From: Alistipes sp. CAG:831
GTDB taxonomy: Bacteria; Bacteroidota; Bacteroidia; Bacteroidales; UBA932
Direction of reading: 5' to 3'
Length of the DNA: 64,000 nucleotides
Assembly (NCBI GenBank): GCA_000432775.1
Contig: HF990416.1
Location: forward strand, 39,074-103,073
Shown in pieces: positions 9,302 through 22,138 of the stretch. The first letter of the stretch is position 1; each line of letters starts with the position of its first letter. The translations under genes were made by a program, and so were the position numbers. Below the pieces are notes generated by a model. The model was not told the DNA's origin. It did no database searches and saw nothing but the letters and a program-made list of their open reading frames with translations.

Positions 9302-9349
9302 GGGCACAAAAAAAGTGAGAATCTTTCGATTCTCACTTTTTTTGTGCCC
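9302..9349. terminator. Bidirectional intrinsic terminator overlapping the 3' end of tRNA-Leu
   Basis: A perfect 22-bp inverted repeat (9302-9323 and 9328-9349, loop TTTC) has a GC-containing core GTGAGAATC flanked by A7 and T7 runs, giving a U-tract in either direction. The right arm includes the last mature tRNA-Leu bases (9345-9349), and the left arm repeats GGGCAC. It would end tRNA-Leu transcription on the minus strand and could end the PP2C operon from the plus strand. Confidence 0.75.
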
Positions 9350-9428
9350 GGAACAGGACTCGAACCTGCACAGCCTTGCGGCCACTAGTCCCTGAAACTA
9401 GCGTGTCTACCAATTTCACCATCCGGGC
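9345..9428 (-). tRNA. tRNA-Leu (anticodon CAG)
   Basis: Read on the minus strand, the 84-nt molecule starts GCCCGGA and closes with TCCGGGC plus discriminator A. The anticodon stem CTAGT/ACTAG holds the 7-nt loop TTCAGGG, so the anticodon is CAG, decoding CUG leucine codons. It has the long variable arm of a class II tRNA (GGCCGCAAGGCT) and the T-loop GGTTCGAGTCC. CCA is not encoded. A promoter lies 28 nt upstream. Confidence 0.95.
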
Positions 9429-9455
9429 AGACACTTCCTTTTTTCAAAGGGACTG

Positions 9456-9486
9456 CAAAGATAGTGCTTTTTTTGTATATCGCAAA
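9456..9486 (-). promoter_or_regulatory. Promoter of tRNA-Leu
   Basis: On the minus strand TTTG (9486-9483) is followed after 19 nt by TATCTTTG (9463-9456). The following bases, CAGTCCC, are identical to those in the tRNA-Asn promoter, giving a shared 16-mer CTATCTTTGCAGTCCC at 9464-9449. It directly abuts the stop codon of the efflux gene. Confidence 0.75.
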
Positions 9487-13948
<4,462 letters not shown>

Positions 13949-13960
13949 ATCACAGAGAAA

Positions 13961-16027
13961 ATGAAAGAGTACAAACGTTATCTTGTCACCTCCGCTCTGC
14001 CTTACGCGAACGGACCTGTTCACATCGGTCACCTGGCGGGAGTCTACGTGCCCGCCGATATCTACGTCAGATATCTCCGAATGTGCGGCAGGGACGTGTT
14101 CTTCGTAGGCGGCTCGGACGAGCACGGGGTGCCCATCACCATCCAGGCCCGCAAGCAGGGCTGCTCGCCCCAGGATATCGTGGACAAATACCATAAGCTG
14201 ATCAAGGAGTCTTTCGCAGAGCTCGGCATCAGTTTCGACATTTATTCCAGGACTACGTCCAAGACCCACTACAAGACCGCATCCGAGTTCTTCCGCAAGC
14301 TCTACGACGAGGGCAAGTTCGTCGAGAGGGAGAGCGAGCAGTACTACGATGAGGAGGCCGGACAGTTCCTGGCAGACCGCTACATCGTAGGAACCTGCCC
14401 CAAGTGCGGCAATGAGAGGGCCTACGGAGACCAGTGCGAGAAATGCGGTTGCACCCTCAGCCCCGACGAACTGATCAACCCCCATTCCGCCCTTAGCGGC
14501 AAGCCGCCCGTAAAGAGGCGTACCAAGCACTGGTACCTGCCTCTGAACGAGTACGAGCCCTGGCTCCGCCAGTGGATCCTCGAGGAGCATAAGGAGTGGA
14601 AGGTCAATGTCTACGGCCAGTGCAAGTCCTGGCTTGACGGCGGTCTCCAGCCCAGGGCGGTGAGCCGTGACCTCGACTGGGGCATCCCCGTGCCGGTGGA
14701 AGGAGCTGAGGGCAAGGTGCTCTACGTCTGGTTCGACGCCCCCATCGGCTACATTTCCAACACTATAGAAGCCCGTCCCGATGACTGGGAGAAATACTGG
14801 AAGAGCCCCGACACCAAGATGGTGCACTTCATCGGCAAGGACAACATCGTCTTCCACTGCATCGTCTTCCCCTGCATGCTCAAAGCCTACGGAGACGGTT
14901 ACATCCTCCCGGACAACGTGCCTGCCAATGAGTTCCTGAATCTCGAGGGCGACAAGCTCTCTACTTCCCGCAACTGGGCCATCTGGCTGCACGAGTACCT
15001 GCGGGACTTCCCCGGCAAGCAGGACGTGCTGCGCTATGTGCTCTGCGCCAACGCTCCGGAGACCAAGGACAACGATTTTACATGGAAGGACTTCCAGACC
15101 CGCAACAACTCCGAGCTGGTGGCCATCTACGGCAACTTCGTCAACCGTGCCGTCGTTCTGACCCACAAGTATTTCGACGGAAAAGTGCCTGCGGACCTGA
15201 AGCCGGAGGCCATTGACTCCGAGACCCTTGCCCAGGTGCCTGCCATTAAGGCCGCCATCACCGATGCCCTTGAGCACTACCGTTTCCGCGAGGCCCTCAA
15301 GGAGGCCATGAACCTCGCCCGTCTCGGCAACAAGTACCTCACCGACACCGAGCCGTGGAAGGTGGCCAAGACCGACATGGACCGTACTGCCTCCATCCTC
15401 AACGTGTCCCTGAAACTCTGTGCCGACCTGGCCATAGCCTTTGCGCCCTTCATCCCGTTCTCGTCCGACAAGCTCCTGAAGATTCTCAACCTGCCGGAGG
15501 ATGTCCTCAAGTGGGACAATATAGGCCGGGAGGATTTGCTGCCTGAGGGACATCAGCTGGGCAAGGCCGAGCTGCTCTTCGAGAAGATAGAGGACGAGGC
15601 GATAAACGCCCAGATGGAGCGTCTGGAGAATATCCGTAAGGCCAATGCCAAGGCTGAGGCCTCTGCGGCAGCCGCAGAGGCACAGGTCGAACCGCAGAAA
15701 CCCGAGTGCACCTTTGACGAGTTCGGCAAGATGGACATCCGGACGGCTACCGTCCTGGAGGCCGAAAGGGTGCCCAAGACCGACAAGCTGCTGAAACTTA
15801 CCATAGATACCGGCATAGACAAGCGCGTGATAGTTTCCGGCATAGCCGAGTACTATACCCCGGAGGAGATGGTCGGCAAGCAGATATGCATCCTGGCCAA
15901 TCTGGCTCCCCGCAAGATCCGCGGTATCGAGTCCAAGGGTATGATCCTGATGGCCAAGCAGCCCGACGGCAAGATGCGTATCGTGTCTCCAGAGGAGAGG
16001 CTCTGCAACGGTGCGACGGTAGGATAA
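13961..16027 (+). CDS. metG: Methionyl-tRNA synthetase
   Basis: MetRS charges tRNA-Met. The 688-residue protein has the class I HIGH-equivalent HIGH-like VHIGHLAG near residue 20, a zinc-binding insertion with CPKCG and CEKCG around residues 145-165, and the KMSKS-loop variant KLSTSRNW near residue 335. An Ala/Lys/Glu-rich linker (about residues 550-580) leads to the C-terminal Trbp111-like tRNA-binding domain ([18 protein letters not shown]). This is the long, dimeric form. It follows the beta-galactosidase after 12 nt, so it may be co-transcribed, an odd pairing of an essential gene with a catabolic one. A promoter inside the end of lacZ cannot be excluded. Confidence 0.97.
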   Translation: MKEYKRYLVTSALPYANGPVHIGHLAGVYVPADIYVRYLRMCGRDVFFVGGSDEHGVPITIQARKQGCSPQDIVDKYHKLIKESFAELGISFDIYSRTTSKTHYKTASEFFRKLYDEGKFVERESEQYYDEEAGQFLADRYIVGTCPKCGNERAYGDQCEKCGCTLSPDELINPHSALSGKPPVKRRTKHWYLPLNEYEPWLRQWILEEHKEWKVNVYGQCKSWLDGGLQPRAVSRDLDWGIPVPVEGAEGKVLYVWFDAPIGYISNTIEARPDDWEKYWKSPDTKMVHFIGKDNIVFHCIVFPCMLKAYGDGYILPDNVPANEFLNLEGDKLSTSRNWAIWLHEYLRDFPGKQDVLRYVLCANAPETKDNDFTWKDFQTRNNSELVAIYGNFVNRAVVLTHKYFDGKVPADLKPEAIDSETLAQVPAIKAAITDALEHYRFREALKEAMNLARLGNKYLTDTEPWKVAKTDMDRTASILNVSLKLCADLAIAFAPFIPFSSDKLLKILNLPEDVLKWDNIGREDLLPEGHQLGKAELLFEKIEDEAINAQMERLENIRKANAKAEASAAAAEAQVEPQKPECTFDEFGKMDIRTATVLEAERVPKTDKLLKLTIDTGIDKRVIVSGIAEYYTPEEMVGKQICILANLAPRKIRGIESKGMILMAKQPDGKMRIVSPEERLCNGATVG

Positions 16028-16035
16028 TCTCTAAT

Positions 16036-16214
16036 CTCAACGAATAAACTTCGGGATGCAAGGCGATTTGCAAGTCCCGGAATATCAGTGATATAAGAAA
16101 TGGAGTGCACATTTGCCATGTTTTGAAAACGGGCAAATGTGCACTTCGTTTTTTTGTGGTCTTGATAGTCAGATGTTTACGAAGCAGACTGCACCACGAA
16201 GTTTATTCGTTGAG
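16036..16214. repeat. Inverted-repeat element E1 (179 bp) between convergent metG and HU-type gene
   Basis: Perfect 18-bp terminal arms (16036-16053 and 16197-16214; core ACGAATAAACTTCG) enclose a second perfect hairpin with 14-bp arms at 16104-16117 and 16132-16145 (AGTGCACATTTGCC and its complement). The whole can fold into a cruciform or long hairpin. The outer arm matches that of element E2 in 15 of 17 positions under the pattern ACGAATnnACTTCGGGrTGCA. It has no coding capacity. Being between two convergent genes it may also act as terminator. Confidence 0.7.
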
Positions 16215-16243
16215 TGGAGTGTCCGTGATGTTCTGTACCGATA

Positions 16244-17080
16244 TTATAGTCCGTGCTGCTCCAAAAGCTCCAGTTCTTCGTCTGAGTAGATGAGACGGTC
16301 CAGCTTGCCGCTGCGGCCCAGAGCTACGAGGATGACAGCGGCTACGATGATTGCTGCCAGTATGCCCATGATGAGGTACCAGATGCGGTAGCCGTCCCAT
16401 TTCCCGCCCTGCTTCTTCTCCTTGTCAGCCGTATGCTTGCCGTCGCTTCCCTGGCCTGTTCCATCGCTGTGTTCCCTCCTGTCTTCCTGCGTTTTTCCGC
16501 CGCTCTGTCCTTTTCCGTCGCCAGTCGGACCTGCATCAGATGCTCTGCGTGTCCCGGACTCTGCAGAGGTCTGCTGCGTCCTATCCACGTCTGCTGTCTG
16601 CGCACCGGTGTTCTCCATGCCTGAGGAAAGTCCCGTGGCAACCGTCTGTCCCGTCCTTATCGGCTTGAGAGTTATCGGCTCGAATCCGAAAGCCTGGGCG
16701 AAGATGCCTCCATCCTGCTCCGCCACGAAATAGACATTGCCTTCGAGGGTGTTCCGCAACCATCCAAGTCCGGGGAACTCGATATTCTTCCTCTCTTTCA
16801 GAGTAACTTTCAACTGCTGAAGGAAAGCCTCCAGTTCGGTCGCCGCCGTCTTCCCGTCCATGCCCGTGCCTGCGGCATAGTACTTCGCTACCAGGTCTCC
16901 GACAGCCCTGTCGTCCCCTTTGAAGGAGATACGCTTTGACGGAGGGTAGATGGTCTTGCCGTCTTCGGAAAAATGTGCCGGCATAGGCTCTGTCTGGAAA
17001 TATCCCATTCCAGGCAGCGGAATGCGGTCATTATCAATGATAAGTTCCTTGAGCAGGCGGGAGAGAAGAAGAACGTCCAT
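16244..17080 (-). CDS. HU-CCDC81-type DNA-binding-fold membrane protein
   Basis: The 278-residue protein has two N-terminal HU-like modules of the kind seen in Bacteroidetes envelope proteins (IPLPGMGYFQTEPMPAHF and IEFPGLGWLRNTLEGNVYFV, residues about 1-130), a low-complexity Gly/Thr/Asp/Gln/Lys linker (about 145-225), and a single transmembrane helix near residues 230-252 (IWYLIMGILAAIIVAAVILV), ending in a short acidic tail. Relatives often carry a C-terminal SPOR domain, which is absent here. The topology suggests a cytoplasmic HU part tethered to the inner membrane. Function is unknown; a role linking nucleoid or peptidoglycan processes to the membrane is speculation. A TAACTTTG box on the minus strand at 17112-17105 is a likely -7 element. 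Confidence 0.7.
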   Translation of the reverse strand: MDVLLLSRLLKELIIDNDRIPLPGMGYFQTEPMPAHFSEDGKTIYPPSKRISFKGDDRAVGDLVAKYYAAGTGMDGKTAATELEAFLQQLKVTLKERKNIEFPGLGWLRNTLEGNVYFVAEQDGGIFAQAFGFEPITLKPIRTGQTVATGLSSGMENTGAQTADVDRTQQTSAESGTRRASDAGPTGDGKGQSGGKTQEDRREHSDGTGQGSDGKHTADKEKKQGGKWDGYRIWYLIMGILAAIIVAAVILVALGRSGKLDRLIYSDEELELLEQHGL

Positions 17081-17121
17081 AAGGCTTTTCTAAAAATTTC
17101 TGCACAAAGTTAAATTATTTT

Positions 17122-17151
17122 TTTGCAAGTTGAAAAAAATATCTATCTTTG
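17122..17151 (+). promoter_or_regulatory. Promoter of tRNA-Asn
   Basis: TTTG at 17122-17125, 18-nt spacer, TATCTTTG at 17144-17151, followed by CAGTCCC. The 16-mer CTATCTTTGCAGTCCC (17143-17158) is identical to that upstream of tRNA-Leu. Confidence 0.75.
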
Positions 17152-17169
17152 CAGTCCCGAAAGGAAAAT

Positions 17170-17243
17170 TCCTCTTTAGCTCAGTTGGTTAGAGCACCTG
17201 ACTGTTAATCAGGGGGTCCTAGGTTCAAGTCCTAGAAGGGGAG
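17170..17243 (+). tRNA. tRNA-Asn (anticodon GTT)
   Basis: The 74-nt cloverleaf has acceptor strands TCCTCTT and AAGGGGA plus discriminator G, D-arm AGCTCAGTTGGTTAGAGC, anticodon stem CCTGA/TCAGG with loop CTGTTAA (anticodon GTT), and T-loop GGTTCAAGTCC. CCA is not encoded. A terminator follows at 17278. Confidence 0.97.
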
Positions 17244-17277
17244 CGAGATTTACTATGTTTTCATAATGTTATTTTTT

Positions 17278-17314
17278 CCTCCTTGCGCCGTGACGGTGGC
17301 AAGGAGGTTTTTTT
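17278..17314 (+). terminator. Intrinsic terminator of tRNA-Asn
   Basis: The stem CCTCCTTGC (17278-17286) and GCAAGGAGG (17299-17307) encloses a 12-nt loop and is followed by seven T residues (17308-17314), 35 nt downstream of the tRNA. Confidence 0.85.
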
Positions 17315-17501
17315 ATGGAGAAAAACAGGACAAAACTTTTTCCCCCCGGCACATTCCAGAAAATGGGGAGTGATATCGCGTCACTCTGCAGGAAGGCTCA
17401 GATGCGCTCGAATATAACCAACTAATATGACTATCCGCAAAAATACCCCCAGGCCGCAAGAACCTCTCCTAAACCCACTTCCACCGCAAATCTTTTCTAC
17501 G

Positions 17502-17633
17502 CTCCTTCCGAAGGAGTAAGGGACGCTCACCATCGCTACAGGCACCGGAAAGCCATTTTCGCCGTAGATCTGCCCTTCACTCCTTCCGAAGGAGTCGCAT
17601 TTTCCGGCATTTCCCAACTCCTTCCGAAGGAGT
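17502..17633. repeat. Three copies of the palindrome CTCCTTCCGAAGGAG
   Basis: Identical 15-bp palindromes lie at 17502-17516, 17580-17594 and 17618-17632. Copies 1 and 3 share about 20 bp of additional downstream sequence (GGGACGCTCACCATCG), copy 2 does not. A one-base variant (CTCCTTCGGAAGGAG) lies at 45860-45874 in the other gene-free region, which also shares CGGCGAAAATGGC (45811-45823; complement at 17552-17564). This indicates a genome-dispersed intergenic repeat. Confidence 0.7.
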
Positions 17634-17677
17634 AGGGGACGCTCACCATCGATAGGGATACACGAAGAGCTACTTTG

Positions 17678-17848
17678 ACGAATTTACTTCGGGGTGCACT
17701 ATGATTTTTAACAAATTGAAAATCAGCGGCCTGCAAATTCCGCTGCACATTAGACCTGTCGCAAAAGAGAGCGAATGTGCAGCACGTTTTGTAACTATTT
17801 GATTAACAGAAAGGTTTTCCTTCCCTGTGCACCCCGAAGTAAATTCGT
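17678..17848. repeat. Inverted-repeat element E2 (171 bp)
   Basis: Perfect 22-bp arms lie at 17678-17699 and 17827-17848 (ACGAATTTACTTCGGGGTGC plus AC). An inner stem GCTGCACATT/AATGTGCAGC lies around 17741-17785. The arm is clearly related to that of E1. No open frame of note is enclosed. The size, perfect ends and intergenic location resemble a MITE or large REP-like element. Confidence 0.75.
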
Positions 17849-18015
17849 TTAAAGCAGGTTCGAATATTCTGTCCATCACTTGCCCAAAATCAAGAGATTT
17901 TCATTATGCGGCAGTTCTCAGATTGTCATACACTCCCTTAATTGCAACAATATACGGAAAGTGCAAAATATGATCGTTTCTTGTGGCAAGGGGTATTTTT
18001 GCGGACAGCCATTTC

Positions 18016-18190
18016 AACTAAATTTTGTAGGGGAGGAAACGCATTGACTAACCTAATGATTGTCAGGCATATAATTCTTCATCACCCCGCCGTAAGCGAT
18101 TCCAAATGGCTCACGGGAATACTCTAAAATACCAATACACAGCATATCAATTACTTAACAACAATGTTTCCTCCCCGATAAAATTTAGTT
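18016..18190. repeat. Inverted-repeat element E3 (175 bp)
   Basis: Arms of 25 nt lie at 18016-18040 and 18166-18190 (AACTAAATTTTGTAGGGGAG... against its complement) and differ at three positions. The length is nearly the same as E1 and E2, but the arm sequence is different, so homology with them is uncertain. Confidence 0.6.
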
Positions 18191-18379
18191 CCTTTCTACT
18201 ATGCATCGGCAGACAGGCAAACCGGGAACGCCCATCGGACAGACCCCATCGGGACCAGCCGAGCAAGACCGGGAAATCAACACAGAACCCGCACCGGGCA
18301 ATCCGATAACCGGTTCTCTTTCTATGCCGTGGAAGGGCTCTACCAAGGCCATACGGCCTCACATGGTGCTATACAGCCG

Positions 18380-19978
18380 TCAAACCTTCGTGAGAGCAGC
18401 CTGAATGACGTTGTCAATCGCAGCGATGATGGGATAGAAGGCCCTGTCGTCCAAAGGAGAGTAGCGGCCTATGAGGGCCCGGAGCTGGATGAGGACGATA
18501 TCTCCCGAGACGGCCCACTGACGCGAATCGACGGAAACACCGCACCGCGAAAGATATGACAGGAAGCCTTCCTCCAGATTCATGCTGTCCAGCAAGACAT
18601 TCAGCTCATCCAGGTTATCTACCCCGCGCAGTTGCCGGCGGTACATGTCCGCAACCTCCGAAGAGTATTTGACTGCCAGGGCCTGACGGTTGATACGCAC
18701 CAGCAGGTCCGTCACTCCGACAGTGTCCACGGGGACGAACACATCGGGGATGATGCCGCCTCCGCCGTAGACCACCTTGCCTTTGGGCGTCACATAGCGC
18801 AGGGAGTCGTTGCGCACTATGCTGTCCGCACTGGTCATCTCCCCATGCTCGTATCTTTCATAGATATCGTAGACATATCCCAGATCATCTCCGGGAACGT
18901 AAGGCTTCTGGATGCATCTGCCGGTAGCGGTATAGAAACGGGCCACAGTCAGGCGGATACCAGAGTTGTCGGTAAAGAATATAGGTTCCTGGACCATACC
19001 CTTGCCGTAGGTGCGGCGGCCGTAGATTACCGCCCGGTCATTGTCCTGCATGGCACCTGCGAATATCTCGCTGGATGAGGCACTGCCCTCGTTGACCAGC
19101 ACGGAAAGCTGCACGTCCAGGCACTTACCGCTGCCGTCCGCATAGAAATTCTGTCGCGGGCGGTGCGCTCCTTCCATATAGACTATAAGGCTTCCCTCAG
19201 GCAGAAACTCGTTGGAAAGCGGCAGGGCCTGGTCCAGGTATCCTCCGGTATTGTCCCTCAGGTCGAATATCAGCCGTGTCATCCCGGCCTCAAGCATAGG
19301 AGGCAGGGCTGTGGAGAACTCCGCGTAGCTGGTACGGGTGAATTTGGAGAGTTTCATGTATCCGGTAGTATCGTCTATCATGTAGGCCACGTCGATACTC
19401 TTGACAGGTATCTTGTCCCGGATGACGTCGAACTCTACCATCTCCCTGTCCCTCATGATTCCCAGATGAACGGTAGTTCCCGAAACTCCCTTGAGCATTC
19501 CCACCAGGGAGTCCTGATTGATCTTCACCCCGGCCACAACGCGACCGTCCACCGATATGATACGGTCTCCGGATATCAGCCCTGCCCGCTCGGAGGGTCC
19601 GCCGGCTATCACACTGATGATGATGGCAGTATCTTCCGGCACGTTGAATGTCACCCCGATACCGTCGAAGTTGCCTTCCAGCTCGGCATTGGCCTCCTCG
19701 AGACTCTTGGGCGGCAGGTAGACCGAGTGCGGATCGAGTTCACGGAGTATAAGCGGCAGGATATCCTCGGTCACCTTGTCATAGTCTATGCTGTCCACAT
19801 AGTTCTGCTCTATCTGCTCCAGCACCAGCTTTACCTTGTCCCAGCCGTGGCCGGACTCCAGCATGGCCTGACGCTCCGCCCTACGGTTCATGAGATTGGC
19901 CAGAATGCCTCCGGCCATGAGCAGAATCAGCGCCCAGAGGACATTCCTGAGAATCTTTAATCTATCAGGTTCAGGCAT
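18380..19978 (-). CDS. S41 family C-terminal processing peptidase (Prc/CtpA type)
   Basis: The 532-residue periplasmic serine protease has an N-terminal membrane anchor or uncleaved signal (VLWALILLMAGGILANLM), a PDZ domain (residues about 100-180, GIGVTFNVPEDTAIIISVIAGGPSERAGL begins it) and the S41 core. The catalytic Ser301 (GSASSSE) and Lys326 (TYGKG) are 25 residues apart, exactly as Ser452 and Lys477 in E. coli Prc. Such proteases trim the C-termini of envelope proteins. It follows the dCMP deaminase gene by only 2 nt and is the last gene of the long minus-strand run. It has about 110 residues after the core, with no obvious second domain. Confidence 0.93.
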   Translation of the reverse strand: MPEPDRLKILRNVLWALILLMAGGILANLMNRRAERQAMLESGHGWDKVKLVLEQIEQNYVDSIDYDKVTEDILPLILRELDPHSVYLPPKSLEEANAELEGNFDGIGVTFNVPEDTAIIISVIAGGPSERAGLISGDRIISVDGRVVAGVKINQDSLVGMLKGVSGTTVHLGIMRDREMVEFDVIRDKIPVKSIDVAYMIDDTTGYMKLSKFTRTSYAEFSTALPPMLEAGMTRLIFDLRDNTGGYLDQALPLSNEFLPEGSLIVYMEGAHRPRQNFYADGSGKCLDVQLSVLVNEGSASSSEIFAGAMQDNDRAVIYGRRTYGKGMVQEPIFFTDNSGIRLTVARFYTATGRCIQKPYVPGDDLGYVYDIYERYEHGEMTSADSIVRNDSLRYVTPKGKVVYGGGGIIPDVFVPVDTVGVTDLLVRINRQALAVKYSSEVADMYRRQLRGVDNLDELNVLLDSMNLEEGFLSYLSRCGVSVDSRQWAVSGDIVLIQLRALIGRYSPLDDRAFYPIIAAIDNVIQAALTKV

Positions 19979-19980
19979 GG

Positions 19981-20403
19981 CTACGGCATATCATATTTGC
20001 AGACCTCGACACCTGCCCTGCGCAGCAGTTCGATACCGTCCCGCACACTGTACTCGATAAGATATACGACCCGCCTGATACCGGCCTGGATGATGAGCTT
20101 GGCGCACTCCATGCAGGGGGCGTCGGTAACATAGAGGGTCGCACCCTGGCTGTTGTTGCCGGACTTGGCCACCTTGGTGATGGCGTTGGCCTCGGCGTGC
20201 AGCACGTAGGGCTTGGTCTTGCCTGTAGCGGGATCCTCGCAGATATTCTCGAAGCCGGCGGGGGTCCCGTTGAAACCGTCCGAGATGATCATCCGGTCCT
20301 TGACCAGGAGGGCCCCCACCTTCCTGCGGGTACAGTAGGAGTTTTTCGCCCATACCCTGGCCATTTCCAGATAGCTGCGGTCAAACTGCTCTTGTTTGGT
20401 CAT
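19981..20403 (-). CDS. Deoxycytidylate (dCMP) deaminase
   Basis: The 140-residue zinc enzyme converts dCMP to dUMP for thymidylate synthesis. Zinc ligands are His69 in HAEANAI (catalytic Glu71) and Cys97/Cys100 in PCMEC. The N-terminal KVGALLVKDRMIISDGFNGTP segment is typical of dCMP deaminases rather than of guanine or tRNA deaminases. It is tightly linked to the S41 protease gene downstream (2-nt gap), a spacing that indicates co-transcription but no clear functional link. Confidence 0.93.
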   Translation of the reverse strand: MTKQEQFDRSYLEMARVWAKNSYCTRRKVGALLVKDRMIISDGFNGTPAGFENICEDPATGKTKPYVLHAEANAITKVAKSGNNSQGATLYVTDAPCMECAKLIIQAGIRRVVYLIEYSVRDGIELLRRAGVEVCKYDMP

Positions 20404-20422
20404 ATTGTCCTATATAAATAAA

Positions 20423-22123
20423 CTAATTGTTGTTTCGCTGATAGAGATATCTCTTGATGCTCTTCTTGGGGGTCTTCTCGAACTCCTCGGGGAAGAGCTC
20501 GACGGCTCCCACCTTGCAGTAATTGGGCTGATGGGTGTTCATCTCCTTGACGCTCTGCTGTATCCTGGCCAGCATCTCGTCCTTGGTAAGCCCGTCGGCG
20601 GCAGCCAGCTCGGTGTCGGCATAGACCAGGGCGCGGAGTCCGCCGTTGTCCTCTATCACGAGGGACTCGATTACGTAGGGCATATTGTTGATCTCGCCCT
20701 CAATCTCCTCGGGATAGATGTTCTGTCCGGAAGGACCGAGAATCATGCTCTTGCAGCGGCCTTTGATGAACAGGAATCCGTCGGAGTCAATCACACCCAT
20801 GTCTCCGGTACGGAACCAGCCGTCTTCGGTAAATGCCTCGGCAGTAGCCTCTTCGTTCTTGTAATAGCCCAGGAAGACGTTGTCGCCCTTGACCAGAATC
20901 TCACCGGGCACGTTCTGGGGATCGGCAGAATCTATCATAATCTGCATCCTCGGGGCAGCCTTGCCGCAGGAGTAGAGCTTGGTCTGGTTCCAGCGGGCGT
21001 ATGTGATGATGGGGCCGCACTCTGTCATCCCGTAGCCCACGGTGAATCGGAATCCGATACGGCGGAAGAATGCCTCGGCCTCGCGGTTGAAGGCTGCACC
21101 TCCGATAATCACCTCGTCGAACTTGCCGCCGAAGGCCTCGTCGAGCTGGTTGTTGATCTTCTTGAGTATCTTCTCGTCGATGACGGGAAGCCTGAGCAGC
21201 AGGCGGATGTCCCTGCGGTTGATGATAGGCTCGAGCTTCTTCTTGTAAATCTTCTCGATGACCAGAGGTACGGTGACGATAAGGTCGGGCTTGACGGAGC
21301 CCATGGCGTCGAGGATGATCTTGGGTGTCGGAAGTCTGGTGAGGAAATGCACGTGGCTGCCGGAGCAGAACTCCACCAGGAACTCGAACATCATACCGTA
21401 CATGTGGGCGGTGGGGAGCATGGACACGCAGTTGGAGGCATTGTCCAGATGGCCGTGCACCTCGAAGCCGAAAAGGACGTTCGAGAGCAGGGAACGGTAC
21501 GGCAGCATGACCCCTTTGGAGAATCCGGAAGTCCCGGAGGTATAGTTGATCATGGCCAGCTCCTCGGGGGAGTCCTCGTAGTAATTTACACAGTCCGGAT
21601 GGAAGCTCCGGGGATATTTCTTGCCAAAGAGCTCGTTGAGGTGCTCCCGGGTATGGGTTATCTTCTCATTGGAAGCATAGAGCAGGGAAAAATCGTTCAT
21701 CAGGATGATGGCGTCGAGGCCGGGCATCTCCGACTGGGAGAGACCTTCCCACACCATGTCACCCACAAAGAAGACGCGGGCTTCGGAGTGGTTCACCAGA
21801 TGATAGATGTTTCCGCTCTTGAACTCGTGCAGCAGGGGAACGGGCACGGCTCCGTAGGTCAGGGCGGCCAGGAATGATACGGCCCAGTTGGCCTGGTTCC
21901 TGGAGCAGATGGCGATCTTGTCGCCGCGCTGCAGTCCGCACATCTCGAGCATGATGTGGATCTTCTCGATCCTGCGGGCCACGTCCCGGTAGTAGAGGGT
22001 CACTCCGTTGTAGTCGGAGAGCGCGGGGCAGTCCCAGTTCTTCTTGATGCTCGCTTCGATGATCTTGTTCAGTGATTTAGGCTGTTCCATACTGTAGGTT
22101 TTAGTAGTGTTGCTGTTATTCAT
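20423..22123 (-). CDS. AMP-forming acyl-CoA synthetase (long-chain fatty acid-CoA ligase type)
   Basis: The 566-residue adenylate-forming enzyme has the P-loop motif YTSGTSGFSKGV (about residue 200), the GYGMTECGP motif, and the C-terminal GWFRTGDMG and KGRCKSMILGPSGQNIYPEEIE hinge with the catalytic Lys region near the end. The latter pattern is typical of FadD-like long-chain ligases. It probably activates fatty acids for lipid synthesis or degradation. An alternative start is the internal methionine at residue 12 (MEQPKSLNK), which is closer to family norms. It sits 15 nt downstream of an MsbA-like lipid exporter gene, in agreement with lipid metabolism. Confidence 0.92.
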   Translation of the reverse strand: MNNSNTTKTYSMEQPKSLNKIIEASIKKNWDCPALSDYNGVTLYYRDVARRIEKIHIMLEMCGLQRGDKIAICSRNQANWAVSFLAALTYGAVPVPLLHEFKSGNIYHLVNHSEARVFFVGDMVWEGLSQSEMPGLDAIILMNDFSLLYASNEKITHTREHLNELFGKKYPRSFHPDCVNYYEDSPEELAMINYTSGTSGFSKGVMLPYRSLLSNVLFGFEVHGHLDNASNCVSMLPTAHMYGMMFEFLVEFCSGSHVHFLTRLPTPKIILDAMGSVKPDLIVTVPLVIEKIYKKKLEPIINRRDIRLLLRLPVIDEKILKKINNQLDEAFGGKFDEVIIGGAAFNREAEAFFRRIGFRFTVGYGMTECGPIITYARWNQTKLYSCGKAAPRMQIMIDSADPQNVPGEILVKGDNVFLGYYKNEEATAEAFTEDGWFRTGDMGVIDSDGFLFIKGRCKSMILGPSGQNIYPEEIEGEINNMPYVIESLVIEDNGGLRALVYADTELAAADGLTKDEMLARIQQSVKEMNTHQPNYCKVGAVELFPEEFEKTPKKSIKRYLYQRNNN

Positions 22124-22138
22124 AATCTCAGTCTGTTT

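Larger units (their letters stand above)
17315..18379. other. Gene-free region of about 1.06 kb with palindromic repeats
   Basis: Only short open frames (60-78 codons) on both strands cross this stretch; none has a start context, composition or family resemblance that supports a gene. What it does contain is three copies of a short palindrome (17502-17633) and two inverted-repeat elements of about 170-175 bp (17678-17848 and 18016-18190), listed separately. No transposase, RNA gene or tRNA-like structure was seen. Confidence 0.65.

Noticed and set aside
17502..17633. Possible CRISPR array
   Set aside because: Three palindromic repeats are present, but repeat spacing is irregular (78 and 38 bp), spacers partly resemble each other and no cas genes are nearby.
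16036..18190. Insertion sequences bounded by the inverted repeats
   Set aside because: The enclosed DNA (about 130-145 nt) cannot code for a transposase, and no target-site duplications are evident by eye. They are kept only as repeat elements.
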